64,000 bases of DNA from Caulobacter endophyticus (GTDB taxonomy: Bacteria; Pseudomonadota; Alphaproteobacteria; Caulobacterales; Caulobacteraceae). Made by a program: the position numbers and the translations under genes. The stretch covers positions 1-64,000 of the forward strand of contig NZ_QDKQ01000037.1 of NCBI RefSeq assembly GCF_003116815.1, in the 5' to 3' direction. The notes under the pieces were generated by a model that was not told the origin of the DNA, did not search any database, and saw nothing but the letters and a program-made list of their open reading frames with translations. Of this stretch, positions 25,879 through 37,475 are shown piece after piece. Each line of letters opens with the position of its first letter. Within the stretch, counting starts at the first letter, position 1.

Positions 25879-25966
25879 TGGGCGGTGCTCCTGTGGCCCA
25901 GAAGGCCCGCCAGCGGCTGGCGGCCTCGTCGTCGATTTCGTCGAACAGGGACGGCTCGATTTCCAT
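25868..25966 (-). CDS. possible 32-residue acidic micro-ORF
   Basis: On the minus strand, an ATG with GGTGGA directly ahead opens a 32-codon frame. It begins MEIEPSLFDEIDDEAASRWR and ends GAPPTRP. Codon third positions are nearly all G or C, and the peptide is acidic and helical, like the N-terminus of an antitoxin or regulator. Its 3' end overlaps the previous gene by 11 bases. It may be a real small protein or the remains of a longer gene. Low confidence. Confidence 0.3.
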   Translation of the reverse strand: MEIEPSLFDEIDDEAASRWRAFWATGAPPTRP

Positions 25967-26020
25967 TCCACCGACCTGCCACTACAACGGCCCTGGCCCA
26001 ACTGCGTCGGACCCGACTCC

Positions 26021-26464
26021 ATGATCGAACCCACCGCCGGCGTCTTCGAAGGTCGCGAGCACCAGCTGCCCGTGCGCATCTACTACGAGGACACCGACTT
26101 TTCGGGGATCGTCTATCACGCCAACTACCTGCGCTACTTCGAGCGCGGGCGCAGCGACTTTTTCCGGATGATCGGGGTGTCGCACACCGAGCTGGCGGCG
26201 ATCGACACGGCCTTCGCCATCACCCGCATGGAGATCGACTTCAAGCGCGCGGCGCGGGTCGACGACGCCCTGGTGGTGCATACGGTGTGGAACCGCATCA
26301 AGGGCGTGCGCCTGCTGGCCCGGCAGTGGATCACGCGCGGGCAGGAGTTGGTCTGCGCGGCCAATGTCGAGGCGGTGTGCATCAGCCTGGACGGCCGCCC
26401 GCGCAAGCCGTCGGCCGAGATGACCGCCAAGGTGACGCCCTGGCTGGCGCCTGAAGAGGGCTGA
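26021..26464 (+). CDS. ybgC: acyl-CoA thioesterase YbgC
   Basis: YbgC is the hotdog-fold thioesterase encoded at the head of most tol-pal clusters; it hydrolyses short acyl-CoA or acyl-ACP and interacts with lipid synthesis enzymes. The 147-residue product shows the signature VRIYYEDTDFSGIVYHANYLRYFERGR, with the catalytic Asp in EDTD and the His in YHANY, then the conserved IDFKRAARVDDALVVHT strand. It precedes tolQ by about 147 bases, so tolQ probably also has its own promoter there. Confidence 0.95.
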   Translation: MIEPTAGVFEGREHQLPVRIYYEDTDFSGIVYHANYLRYFERGRSDFFRMIGVSHTELAAIDTAFAITRMEIDFKRAARVDDALVVHTVWNRIKGVRLLARQWITRGQELVCAANVEAVCISLDGRPRKPSAEMTAKVTPWLAPEEG

Positions 26465-26611
26465 TCGCCCGCCTTACAGTGAAAAATCGCCGGTCCGTGA
26501 AAAATGGGCCCGTTGCAACCAATGTCATAGTTTCAACATTGCGCCGCTTCATGCAGTAAGGCGCAGAGTCGACACCCTTTAGACTGACGCCCGAACGGAA
26601 CAGGACCCCGC

Positions 26612-27310
26612 ATGGACGCCGCCGCCAGCCCCGAAAGCTTCTCCTTCATCACGCTGTTCCTGAACGCCGACTGGGTGGTCAAGCTGGTGATGATCGGCCT
26701 GATCCTCGCCTCGCTGGGCTCGTGGGCGGTCATTCTCGACAAGCTGTTCCGCTTCTCGGCGCTGAACCGCGCCGCCGACCGTTTCGAGGAGCAGGTCGGT
26801 TCGGGCCGTTCGCTCGAGGACGTCGCCGGCGAGGCCGGCTCGAACCCGCGTCACGCCCTGCCGCGCATGCTGCAGGCCGCCTTGAAGGAATGGCGCGAAG
26901 CCAAGGCCAAGGGCGTGCAGAGCGAGGGCCAGGTGGCCCTGCTGAGCCAGCGCATCGACCGCGTGCTCGACACCCAGATCGCCCGCGAGAGCGCCAAGGC
27001 CGAGGAGGGCCTGGGAAGCCTCGCCATCGTGGCCACCGCCTCGCCGTTCATCGGTCTGTTCGGCACCGTCTGGGGCATCATGCACGCCTTCCAGAGCATC
27101 GCCGCGGCCAAGAACACCTCGCTGACCGTCGTGGCCCCGGCTATCGCCGAGGCGCTGTTCGCCACGGCCGTCGGCCTGATCGCCGCCATCCCGGCCTACA
27201 TCGCCTACAACAAGTTCTCGACCGACGCCTCCAAGTACGCCGGCCGCCTGGAGAACTTCGCCGACGACCTGTCCACCGCCATCCAGCGTCGCCTGAGCGA
27301 GCGGGTCTGA
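26612..27310 (+). CDS. tolQ: Tol-Pal motor protein TolQ
   Basis: TolQ and TolR form the proton-driven inner-membrane motor that powers TolA during constriction and keeps the outer membrane attached. The 232-residue protein has three membrane helices (about 16-38, 136-160, 170-195). The MotA/ExbB signature region [18 protein letters not shown] precedes helix 2, and [27 protein letters not shown] is helix 3. The cytoplasmic loop (about 45-125) is of normal length. It lies three bases ahead of tolR. Upstream, GTGAAAAAT occurs twice 18 bases apart. Confidence 0.96.
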   Translation: MDAAASPESFSFITLFLNADWVVKLVMIGLILASLGSWAVILDKLFRFSALNRAADRFEEQVGSGRSLEDVAGEAGSNPRHALPRMLQAALKEWREAKAKGVQSEGQVALLSQRIDRVLDTQIARESAKAEEGLGSLAIVATASPFIGLFGTVWGIMHAFQSIAAAKNTSLTVVAPAIAEALFATAVGLIAAIPAYIAYNKFSTDASKYAGRLENFADDLSTAIQRRLSERV

Positions 27311-27313
27311 TCC

Positions 27314-27835
<522 letters not shown>

Positions 27836-27851
27836 GGAACGTCGAAGGCTG

Positions 27852-28718
27852 ATGCGCGAGGAACGCAACAACCTGTCGCCGGCGCTGGTCGGTTCGGTCG
27901 CCCTTCACGCCGCTGTGGTGGCGGCGGTGATGATCGGCTGGCCGTGGAAGACGTCCAAGAAGATCGTCATCGGCGAGAGCGTGCCGGTGACCATCGTCAC
28001 CGAGGGTCCGACCAACGTGCGTCCGGCGATCGAGGACCCGGTGGAGCAGCCGGCCGAGACGGTCGAGCCCGCGCCCGAGGCCACGCCCGAGCCGCCGGCC
28101 CCGACGCCGGCGCCGCAGCCCCAGCCCGCGCCGCCCAAGCCGCAGCCCGCGCCGACGCCGAAGCCTCAACCGACGCCACCTCCGAAGCCGGCGCCGACCC
28201 CGACGCCCAAGCCCCAGCAGCCGCAGCCCAAGCCGACCCCGAAGCCTACGCCGGCCAAGCCCGAGCCCGACTTCTTCTCGTCGCTGGAAAAGACGCTGTC
28301 GAAGACCGCCAAGCCGGCTGGCAAGCCCGCTTCGTCGGCGCCGAAGGGCGCGACCAACCGTGCCGAGACCGCGACCCAGGCCCGTCCTGGCGCGGGCCAG
28401 ATGACGGCGATGCAGGCCGCCGCCATCAGCGGCATGAAGGACGAGATCCAGCGGCGCTGGAACCCCAACTGCGAGGTCGTGGGCGGTGGTTCGATGCAGA
28501 TCAAGCTCAGCTTCAAGCTGGCGAGCAATGGCCGCGTCCAGGGCCAGGTGACCGCTGGCGGGGCCGAGAATTCCGGCGACGCCATCGTCAAGACCGAGGC
28601 CGAGCGGGCGATCCGCGCGGTCTTCCAGTCGGCGCCGTTCGAAGGCCTGCCGCCCGACTATTACAACACCCAGCTGAACCTGAACTTCAAGGCGCGCGAC
28701 GCCTGCGCCGCGCGTTAG
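27852..28718 (+). CDS. tolA: Tol-Pal bridging protein TolA with proline-rich rod
   Basis: TolA spans the periplasm and transmits motor force to TolB and Pal. The 288-residue protein has one membrane helix (about 12-32). A long proline-rich region (about 60-140) is built of Pro-Lys-Pro, Pro-Ala-Pro and Pro-Gln-Pro units, and a C-terminal TolA/TonB-like domain follows (about 190-285, [15 protein letters not shown]...[23 protein letters not shown]). Enteric TolA uses a long alpha-helical Ala/Lys rod, so the polyproline rod here resembles TonB. The tolR and tolB spacing confirms its identity. Confidence 0.93.
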   Translation: MREERNNLSPALVGSVALHAAVVAAVMIGWPWKTSKKIVIGESVPVTIVTEGPTNVRPAIEDPVEQPAETVEPAPEATPEPPAPTPAPQPQPAPPKPQPAPTPKPQPTPPPKPAPTPTPKPQQPQPKPTPKPTPAKPEPDFFSSLEKTLSKTAKPAGKPASSAPKGATNRAETATQARPGAGQMTAMQAAAISGMKDEIQRRWNPNCEVVGGGSMQIKLSFKLASNGRVQGQVTAGGAENSGDAIVKTEAERAIRAVFQSAPFEGLPPDYYNTQLNLNFKARDACAAR

Positions 28719-28764
28719 GCGTTCCAGGCACGCCGCAAAGAGAAGAATGGAAGGAAGCCCGACG

Positions 28765-30102
28765 ATGATCGCCAAGAGCGCCCGCGCCAAGCGGACCCTC
28801 GCCACGCCGCTCCTCGCCATGACCCTCGCCCTGACGGGCGGCGCGTTTGCGGCCGCCCTGCCGGGCGTGGCGGCGGCGCAGATCGAGATCGACATCGACA
28901 AAGGCGCGGTCAAGCCGATGCCCGTGGCGATCCCGGCCTTCGCCGGCGCCCAGCGCGGCGCCGACATCGCCCAGGTCATCAGCGGCAATCTCGAACGCTC
29001 GGGTCTATTCCAGCCGCTGAACGTGGCCGGGGTGCCCGACAAGCTGACGGACGTGAACGTGCAGCCGCGCTTCACCGACTGGCAGGGCACCGGCGCCCAG
29101 GCGCTGATCAACGGCCAGGTGACGGTCGGCGCCGACGGCTCGCTGCGCGTCGACTTCCGCCTGTGGGACACCTTCAGCCAGCAGCAGCTGCTGGGCCTGC
29201 AGTTCACCTCGACGGCCGAGAACTGGCGCCGCGTGGCCCACAAGATCAGCGACGCGGTCTATGAGCGCCTGACCGGCGAGAAGGGGTATTTCGACACCCG
29301 CGTGGCCTTCGTCGCCGAAAGCGGCCCCAAGCTCAACCGCGTCAAGCGTCTGGGCATCATGGACCAGGACGGCGCCAACCCGCAGTTCATCACCGACGGC
29401 TCGTCGATCGTGATGACCCCGCGGTTCTCGGCCACCAGCCAGGAGCTGACCTACATGGCCCTGCGGCCGACGGGGTCGAGCATCTACCTTCTGAACCTGC
29501 AGACCAATCGCCAGGAAACGGTCGGCCGCTTCCCCGGCATGGTGTTCGCCCCGCGCTTCTCGCCCGACGGCAAGAAGGTGGCCTTCTCGGTCGAGAAGGG
29601 CGGCAACAGCGACATCTACGTGCTGGACCTGCGCACCCGCCAGTCGACCCGCATCACCACCGACCCGGCCATCGACACCTCGCCGTCGTTCTCGCCGGAC
29701 GGCAGCAAGATCGTGTTCAACTCCGACCGCGGCGGCCAGGCCCAGCTCTACGTGATGAACGCGGACGGCTCGGGCGTGCGCCGCATCTCCTACGGCGGCG
29801 GGCGCTACACGACGCCTGTCTGGAGCCCGCGCGGCGACTACATCGCCTTCACCAAGCAGACCGGCGGCCAGTTCCACATCGGCGTGATGCGCACCGACGG
29901 CGGCGACGAGCGCCTGCTGACCACCAGCTACCTGGATGAAGGTCCGACCTGGGCGCCGAACGGTCGCGTGCTGATGTTCTTCCGCGAGAGCTCGGCGGGT
30001 AATCCGCGCCTCTGGACGGTCGACATCACCGGTCGAATCCTTCGTCCCGCCGCCTATCCGGGCGCGGCGTCGGATCCGGCCTGGTCGCCGCTGCTGGACT
30101 GA
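28765..30102 (+). CDS. tolB: Tol-Pal periplasmic beta-propeller TolB
   Basis: TolB binds Pal and is pulled off by TolA. The 445-residue product has a signal peptide (residues 1-39, ending GVAAA) and an N-terminal alpha/beta domain (about 40-165, including [13 protein letters not shown]). A six-bladed propeller of PD40-type repeats follows, for example [23 protein letters not shown] and [16 protein letters not shown]. The TolA-binding strand [17 protein letters not shown] sits right after the signal. I chose 28765 because AAGGAAG stands before it; a start at 28747 would only lengthen the cytoplasmic head. Confidence 0.96.
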   Translation: MIAKSARAKRTLATPLLAMTLALTGGAFAAALPGVAAAQIEIDIDKGAVKPMPVAIPAFAGAQRGADIAQVISGNLERSGLFQPLNVAGVPDKLTDVNVQPRFTDWQGTGAQALINGQVTVGADGSLRVDFRLWDTFSQQQLLGLQFTSTAENWRRVAHKISDAVYERLTGEKGYFDTRVAFVAESGPKLNRVKRLGIMDQDGANPQFITDGSSIVMTPRFSATSQELTYMALRPTGSSIYLLNLQTNRQETVGRFPGMVFAPRFSPDGKKVAFSVEKGGNSDIYVLDLRTRQSTRITTDPAIDTSPSFSPDGSKIVFNSDRGGQAQLYVMNADGSGVRRISYGGGRYTTPVWSPRGDYIAFTKQTGGQFHIGVMRTDGGDERLLTTSYLDEGPTWAPNGRVLMFFRESSAGNPRLWTVDITGRILRPAAYPGAASDPAWSPLLD

Positions 30103-30343
30103 TGGCCGGGCGTGGGAAGCTGCGAACAAGAAGGTTTCGCAACTTTCCACAGCCTCGGCGCGTTGGAGCGTGGCTGTTCATCCGCCATTCACCCGGAAGG
30201 TGGCACCCGACAGGTGAAACGAGGTGGAACAGCGTCCAGCTGACGCCATTGTGAGGTCCAGGGAACGTTTTTGCGGGGCGGAGCAAGAGCAGCGCCGGTA
30301 AGAGTTTGAACCCAGGCCGTACCTAGACTTGAGGAGATACTGT

Positions 30344-30901
30344 ATGAGCTTCGACACCAAGAGCGCCGTCCGACTGGCGCTGATCGGTCTGGCCGTCGCT
30401 TCGGTCGCGGCTTGTACGCGCCCGAAACCCCAGGGTCCGGTCGAAACTCCGCCCGCTCCCACGCAACCGGCTACGCCGCAACAGCCCTACACCCCGCCGC
30501 CGCCTCCGGGTCCGGTGGACCAAGGTCCGCTGCCGGGCACCGTGCAGGACTTCGTCGTCAATGTCGGCGACCGCGTCTACTTCGACACCGACTCCTACTC
30601 GGTCCGCGCCGACGCCCAGCCGGTCCTGGCCGGTCAGGCTCAGTGGCTCGCCCGCTACTCGGCCGTCCGCGTCCGTATCGAAGGCAACGCCGACGAACGC
30701 GGCACCCGCGAATACAACCTGGCCCTGGGCGCCCGTCGCGCCAACGCCGTGCGTGAGTTCCTGATCAGCCAGGGCGTCGCCGCCTCGCGCATCGAGACGA
30801 TCTCGTTCGGCAAGGAGCGTCCGCTGGATCCGGGCACCACCGAAGACGCGTGGGCCAAGAACCGCAACAGCCGCACCGCCATCACCGAGGGCGCGCGCTA
30901 A
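30344..30901 (+). CDS. pal: peptidoglycan-associated lipoprotein Pal
   Basis: Pal anchors the outer membrane to peptidoglycan through its OmpA-like domain. The 185-residue protein has a lipobox VAAC with lipidated Cys24, a proline-rich tether (about 26-70) and the OmpA_C domain (about 75-180). The domain has VYFDTDSYSVRADAQPVL and the diaminopimelate-binding block IEGNADERGTREYNLALGARRA. GAGGAG precedes the ATG. A 240-base gap separates it from tolB, so it likely has its own promoter as well. A strong terminator follows. Confidence 0.97.
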   Translation: MSFDTKSAVRLALIGLAVASVAACTRPKPQGPVETPPAPTQPATPQQPYTPPPPPGPVDQGPLPGTVQDFVVNVGDRVYFDTDSYSVRADAQPVLAGQAQWLARYSAVRVRIEGNADERGTREYNLALGARRANAVREFLISQGVAASRIETISFGKERPLDPGTTEDAWAKNRNSRTAITEGAR

Positions 30902-30925
30902 AGGCCTGAACGCCTGATCTGAACG

Positions 30926-30959
30926 AAGGCCCTCCTCCTACCGGAGGGGGGCCTTTTTT
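30926..30959 (+). terminator. pal rho-independent terminator
   Basis: The stem AAGGCCC-CCTCC / GGAGG-GGGCCTT is followed directly by TTTTTT, 25 bases after the pal stop. Confidence 0.95.
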
Positions 30960-31012
30960 CTGGCCGCGTTTCTGGCCGCACTTTTGTCCGCAACCGGGGC
31001 ATAATCGTCGAC

Positions 31013-31861
31013 ATGAAGCTGAAAACCGCGCTCCTCGCCTCCGTCCTGCCGGTCGCCTTGGCCATCGCCGCGCCGGCCTTGGCCCAGACGCCGATGCCCG
31101 ATCCGCTGGACGACCGTTCGGCCAAGCGGATCGAGAAGATGGAGAAGGTCGTGCGCGAACTGCGGGCGATCGTCTTCCAGGGGCGCGACACGGGTAAGCC
31201 CGTCGTGGTCCAGACCGCCGAGACCGACGCCCAGATCGCCGCTCTCAACGAGCGGATCAACGACTTGGAGCAGACCATCCAGAAGATGAACGGCCAGAAC
31301 GAGGTCCTGACCCACGACATCGACCAGGCCCGTCGCGGCGGCGAGGCGCAGAAGGCTCGTGCCGACCAGCTGGAGCAGCGCCTTGCCGCGATCGAACGCA
31401 AGATCGGAGCGTTGGAGACCGCCGCCGCCAACGCCGCCGCCGCCCAGATCCCCGCGCCGCCGGCCGCTCCGGCCGATCCGGCCACGGCGTTCAAGCAGGC
31501 CCGCCAGCTGCTGCTGGACGGTGACTACGCCGGCGCCGAGAACGCCTTCGGCGGCTTCGTCGCCGCCTATCCGGACGACGCCAAGGCGCCCGAGGCCCGC
31601 TACTGGCTGGGCGAGACCCAGTTCGTGCGCGAAGCCTATGGCGACGCCGCCGGCTCCTATCTGGGCGCGGTGCGCGGCTGGCCGCAGACCAACTGGGCGC
31701 CCAACGCGGTGTTGAAGCTGTCGCGCTCGCTGGTGGCGTTGAAGAAGCCCGCCGACGCCTGCCGCACGCTGGACGAGCTGGCAAAGCGCTATCCCAAGGC
31801 GCCGGCCGACGTGACGACCAAGGCCAAGGCGACCCGCACCCAGGCCAAGTGCGCGGCCTGA
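31013..31861 (+). CDS. cpoB: Tol-Pal accessory protein CpoB (YbgF)
   Basis: CpoB coordinates Tol-Pal constriction with peptidoglycan synthesis. The 282-residue product has signal peptide MKLKTALLASVLPVALAIAAPALA. A trimerising coiled coil (about 40-140) includes ERINDLEQTIQKMNGQNEVL. A C-terminal TPR region follows (about 160-280) with the pattern AFKQARQLLLDGDYAGAENAF and YWLGETQFVREAYGDAAGSY. Its 3' end overlaps the tilS start by 13 bases, tying expression of the two. Confidence 0.93.
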   Translation: MKLKTALLASVLPVALAIAAPALAQTPMPDPLDDRSAKRIEKMEKVVRELRAIVFQGRDTGKPVVVQTAETDAQIAALNERINDLEQTIQKMNGQNEVLTHDIDQARRGGEAQKARADQLEQRLAAIERKIGALETAAANAAAAQIPAPPAAPADPATAFKQARQLLLDGDYAGAENAFGGFVAAYPDDAKAPEARYWLGETQFVREAYGDAAGSYLGAVRGWPQTNWAPNAVLKLSRSLVALKKPADACRTLDELAKRYPKAPADVTTKAKATRTQAKCAA

Positions 31862-33066
31862 TCGAGGACTTTCACGCCGTCCTGCAACGGCGACTGCGGC
31901 CAGGGGCGACGACGCCCCTGGCCGTCGGCTTTTCGGGCGGCGGCGACAGCCTGGCGCTGCTGCGTCTGACCCTGGACTGGGCCGCCGCGCGCGGCCGGCC
32001 GGTGCTGGCCCTGACCGTCGACCACGGGCTCAATCCCGCCAGCCAGGGCTGGACCGCCGACGCCCTGGCCAAGGCCCGGGACCTGGGGGCGGACGCCCGA
32101 GCGCTGCGCTGGACCGGCGACAAGCCCGCGACAGGCCTTTCGGCGGCCGCCCGGGCGGCGCGGCACGCCTTGCTGGCGACCGCCGCCCGCGAGGCCGGCG
32201 CCAGGGTCCTGCTGCTGGGTCACACTGCCGATGACCGGCTGGAAGCCGCGCGGATGCGGGCCGAAGGCTCGACCACCTCCGATCCGCGCCAATGGGCGCC
32301 GTCGCCGGCCTGGCCGGAGGGGCGGAGCGTCTTCCTGCTACGGCCGCTGCTGGCGGTGCGTCGCCAGGCCCTGCGCGACTGGCTGACTGAGCGCGGCGAG
32401 ACCTGGCTGGAGGATCCGGCCAACGCCGACCTTGGCTCCGCCCGCGCTCGGGCGCGGGCGGCTCTGGCGAGCGAAGATCCCGCCGTTCCGCCGATCCCGC
32501 TCGATCCTTCGCCGCCCCTCGCCGTTGAGGGCGAGCACGCCCTGCGCCTGCCGCGCGACGCTTCGGCCGCCCAGGTCGCCGCCGCCTGCCTGTGCGCGGC
32601 CGGCACGACCGCCCCGCCGCGGGGCGACCGGCTGGAGCGCCTCGTAACCCGCCTGCGCTCGGGGGACGCCTTCACCGCCACCCTGGCTGGCGCTCGGATC
32701 GTCGCCGATGCGGCCGGCGCGCTTTTCGTGCGCGAAGCCGGAGAGGGCGGACGCGGCGGTCTTGCGCCGCTGACCTTGGCCGCCGGCGAGACCGGGGTCT
32801 GGGACGGCCGCTATGAAATCACCGCGCAGGCCGCGATCGCCATCCGCGCCCTCGCAGGCCTCGCCAGACGTCTGCCGGCGGACGAAACGGCGGCCCTGAA
32901 ACGGTTTCCCGCCCCCGTGCGCCCCGTGCTGCCGGGGGCGATCGACGCCGCCGGAGCGATCTCTAGCCCGATCCTTGCAGGGGATCGGGCGATCCGCGCG
33001 CGCGTGCTGATCCGGGAAAGGTTCGAGGCCGCGACCGGCTTTATCGATCAAGAACCCGCGACATGA
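31849..33066 (+). CDS. tilS: tRNA(Ile)-lysidine synthase TilS
   Basis: TilS attaches lysine to C34 of the minor isoleucine tRNA so that it reads AUA instead of AUG. The 405-residue protein has the PP-loop SGGGDS (29-34) in an N-terminal ATP-pyrophosphatase domain (about 5-200). It includes [12 protein letters not shown] and [13 protein letters not shown], and weaker C-terminal regions follow. The start is a GTG inside the cpoB coding end, consistent with translational coupling. The gene is essential in most bacteria. No separate promoter is obvious; ftsH follows after about 75 bases. Confidence 0.94.
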   Translation: MRGLIEDFHAVLQRRLRPGATTPLAVGFSGGGDSLALLRLTLDWAAARGRPVLALTVDHGLNPASQGWTADALAKARDLGADARALRWTGDKPATGLSAAARAARHALLATAAREAGARVLLLGHTADDRLEAARMRAEGSTTSDPRQWAPSPAWPEGRSVFLLRPLLAVRRQALRDWLTERGETWLEDPANADLGSARARARAALASEDPAVPPIPLDPSPPLAVEGEHALRLPRDASAAQVAAACLCAAGTTAPPRGDRLERLVTRLRSGDAFTATLAGARIVADAAGALFVREAGEGGRGGLAPLTLAAGETGVWDGRYEITAQAAIAIRALAGLARRLPADETAALKRFPAPVRPVLPGAIDAAGAISSPILAGDRAIRARVLIRERFEAATGFIDQEPAT

Positions 33067-33142
33067 CATCGCGCGCGTGGCGAAAAGCCTTCCGCCGTCC
33101 TATCTTGGGTCGACGAGCGCTATCTTTGGGAAGACGACGCGT

Positions 33143-35020
<1,878 letters not shown>

Positions 35021-35047
35021 AGGTCGATCACCTCGGCTAATAATGCG

Positions 35048-35079
35048 AAAGCCGGATCCGCATCGCGGGTCCGGCTTTT
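35048..35079 (+). terminator. ftsH rho-independent terminator
   Basis: The stem AAAGCCGGATCC / GGGTCCGGCTTT, with one mismatch, is followed by a T-rich tract (TTTTGTTTTG), 27 bases after the stop. Confidence 0.93.
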
Positions 35080-35101
35080 GTTTTGCGCGTTAGGTAGCTC
35101 C

Positions 35102-36103
35102 ATGAAGACCGCTCTTGTCGCCGCCATGCTGGCCTTGTCGTTTCCGATCGCCGTGAAGGCGGCCGAGCCCGCCGCCGTGGGCATCGCCCTGGAAAACTAC
35201 GCCTATCCGCACCCCGTGGCTTTCCTGCCGCTGGAGCACGGCGGGCACGCGGTGCGCATGGCCTATATGGACGTCTCCCCGACCGGCGCCGCCAACGGCC
35301 GTACGGTGCTGCTGCTGCACGGCCGCAATTTCCCGGCCGGCTATTGGGCGCCGACGATCAAGGCCCTCAGCGCCGCCGGCTATCGCGTCGTCGCTCCCGA
35401 CCAGATCCAGTTCGGCAAGTCGTCCAAGCTTGACGATGTTCCGGTCAGCTTCGATCGCATGGTCGAAGACACCGCCGCCCTGCTGGATCACCTGAAGATC
35501 GACAAGGTCGACGTCGTGGCCCATTCGATGGGCAATCATGTGGGCGTGCGCTGGACCCTGGCCTATCCGGATCGCACTGGACGTCTGGTGATGTACGGCC
35601 CCGTCGGGCTGGAGGACTATCGCCTCTACACGCCCGCCGTACCGCTGGCCAGGCTGGTCGCCGACGACGAGGCCAAGGGGCCGGACGCCTATCTGAACGA
35701 GCTGATGACCAGCTACGGACTGACCCTGCCGCGCGAGGCCATGGCGCCCTATGTCGAGCTGCGCGAGGGCCTCAAGCGGTCGGGCGAGTGGCCGCGCTAC
35801 GCCCGCAGCTTCGCCGCCAGCGCCGTCGCCATCCGCGACCAGCCCTACCTGCAGGACCTGCCCAAGGTGTCGGTCCCGGTGCTGATCCTGGCCGGCGACC
35901 GCGACGGCACGGCGCCGGGCAAGGGCTACGCCCGACCCGAGGACAAGCCGAAGTTCGGCCACGTGCTGGCCCGCGCCCAGGCCCTGGCGCCGACCATGAA
36001 GAACGCCCGGGTCGAGGCCTTCGACGCCGGCCATCTGCTGCATCTGGAGCGCACCGAGCGGTTCAACGCCGCCGTTCTGGCCTTCCTTGGCGAAGGTCGG
36101 TAG
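35102..36103 (+). CDS. secreted alpha/beta hydrolase
   Basis: The 333-residue protein has a signal peptide (residues 1-22, ending AVKA) and a classic alpha/beta hydrolase fold. The oxyanion segment is LLLHGRNFPAGYW, the nucleophile elbow VAHSMGNH, the acid region LAGDRDGTAPG and the histidine DAGHLLHLER. The order matches haloalkane dehalogenase/epoxide hydrolase/haloperoxidase-like enzymes. The cap region (about 180-250) is short. It is a probable periplasmic esterase of unknown substrate. It starts 22 bases after the ftsH terminator and may be co-transcribed with the YbjN gene downstream. Confidence 0.85.
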   Translation: MKTALVAAMLALSFPIAVKAAEPAAVGIALENYAYPHPVAFLPLEHGGHAVRMAYMDVSPTGAANGRTVLLLHGRNFPAGYWAPTIKALSAAGYRVVAPDQIQFGKSSKLDDVPVSFDRMVEDTAALLDHLKIDKVDVVAHSMGNHVGVRWTLAYPDRTGRLVMYGPVGLEDYRLYTPAVPLARLVADDEAKGPDAYLNELMTSYGLTLPREAMAPYVELREGLKRSGEWPRYARSFAASAVAIRDQPYLQDLPKVSVPVLILAGDRDGTAPGKGYARPEDKPKFGHVLARAQALAPTMKNARVEAFDAGHLLHLERTERFNAAVLAFLGEGR

Positions 36104-36137
36104 AGCTTCCCTTCGAAGTTGAACGAAAGGGAAGTCG

Positions 36138-36617
36138 ATGAAGACGTCGATGCCGCTCCTCCTCGCAGCCGCCCTGGCGCTCGCGCCCGCCGCCGCGCTC
36201 GCCGCCCCCAAGCCGATCCACGTCGACGGCATGACCGGTCCCGAGGTGGTCAAGTGGTTGCAGGACGCTGGCTACAAGGCCGAGCTGCTGACCGACAAGA
36301 CCGGCGACCCGCACATCAAGAGCGCCGCCAACGGCGTCAATTTCGACATCTACTTCTACGACTGCACGGCCAAGCCGCGCTGCAAGGCGATCCAGTTCTC
36401 GGCCGGCTTCGACCTGAAGACGCCGCTGTCGGCGGGCAAGATCAACGAGTGGAACCGCGACAACCGCTACCTGAAGGCCTATGTCGACGACGATGGCGAC
36501 CCCTACGTCCAGTACGACGTCAACCTCAACGCCGGCCGGACGATCGAGGTGCTGGACGACGACTTCAGCGTCTGGACCTCGATGATCGACGACTTCACCA
36601 CGTTCATCGGCTGGTGA
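36138..36617 (+). CDS. secreted YbjN-domain protein
   Basis: The 159-residue product has signal peptide MKTSMPLLLAAALALAPAAALA and a YbjN/type III chaperone-like domain. The domain has VVKWLQDAGYKAELLTDKTGDPHI, FDIYFYDC with two nearby cysteines, INEWNRDNRYLKAYVDDDGDPYVQYDV and a helical end. YbjN-domain proteins are small alpha/beta proteins; exported versions like this are conserved in Caulobacterales, with function unknown. It follows the hydrolase gene by 34 bases and precedes folP by 32. Confidence 0.82.
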   Translation: MKTSMPLLLAAALALAPAAALAAPKPIHVDGMTGPEVVKWLQDAGYKAELLTDKTGDPHIKSAANGVNFDIYFYDCTAKPRCKAIQFSAGFDLKTPLSAGKINEWNRDNRYLKAYVDDDGDPYVQYDVNLNAGRTIEVLDDDFSVWTSMIDDFTTFIGW

Positions 36618-36649
36618 CGGGGTGGGATCACGGGGGTAAACCCGCCCCC

Positions 36650-37465
36650 ATGATCCAAGCCGTTCCAAGCGTCATGGGCGTGGTCAACGTCACGCCCGAC
36701 AGCTTCTCGGACGGCGGCCGGTTCTTCGACCCCGCCGCCGCCCTGTCCCACGCCCACCGGCTGATCGACGACGGCGCGTCCATCCTGGACATCGGCGGCG
36801 AGAGCACCCGACCCGGCGCCGACCCGGTGTCGGAGACCGACGAGATCGCCCGCGTCGTGCCGCTGATCCGCGCCCTCCGGGCCGAGAGCGAGGTGACAAT
36901 CTCGATCGACACCATGAAGCCGGGCGTGGCGCGCGCCGCCGTCGAGGCGGGGGCCCATATCTGGAACGACGTGGCGGCCCTGCGCTTCGCGCCCGACGCC
37001 CCGGAAGTCGCCGCCGAGCTCGGCTGCGAGGTGATCCTGATGCACATGCGCGGCGAGCCGGGCACCATGCAGGACGAGCCGCGCTACGACGACGTGGTGG
37101 CCGAGGTCGAGGCCTTCCTGCTGGCCCGCGCCCTGACCGCCATGGCCGCCGGGGTCGAGCGCGAGAAGATCTGGCTCGACCCCGGCATCGGCTTTGGCAA
37201 GACGCTGGAGCACAATCTCGCCCTGCTGGCCGCCCTGCCGCGTTTGAACGCCCTGGGCTACCGCGTCCTGCTGGGCGCCAGCCGAAAGCGCTTCATCGCC
37301 GCCATCGACCCTCGCGCCCAGGACGCCCGCGACCGGCTGGGCGGATCTCTGGCCGTCCACCTGCACGGCGCGGCCTGCGGCGTGGAGGCCGTTCGCGTCC
37401 ACGACGTGCGCGAGATGAGCCAGGCCCTGTCGGTGTGGAAGGCGATCGGGGCGGCTGGGCGCTGA
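36650..37465 (+). CDS. folP: dihydropteroate synthase FolP
   Basis: FolP condenses p-aminobenzoate with dihydropterin pyrophosphate in folate synthesis and is the sulfonamide target. The 271-residue TIM barrel has MGVVNVTPDSFSDGGRF, IGGESTRPGADPV, ISIDTMKPGVA, ILMHMRGEPGTMQ and the final DPGIGFGKTLEHN plus LLGASRKRF. All family motifs are intact. In many alphaproteobacteria folP is followed by glmM; here the downstream neighbour is a convergent lipoprotein gene instead. The ATG at 36650 is the first that keeps the conserved N-terminus. Confidence 0.97.
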   Translation: MIQAVPSVMGVVNVTPDSFSDGGRFFDPAAALSHAHRLIDDGASILDIGGESTRPGADPVSETDEIARVVPLIRALRAESEVTISIDTMKPGVARAAVEAGAHIWNDVAALRFAPDAPEVAAELGCEVILMHMRGEPGTMQDEPRYDDVVAEVEAFLLARALTAMAAGVEREKIWLDPGIGFGKTLEHNLALLAALPRLNALGYRVLLGASRKRFIAAIDPRAQDARDRLGGSLAVHLHGAACGVEAVRVHDVREMSQALSVWKAIGAAGR

Positions 37466-37475
37466 CCCTTGGCGC

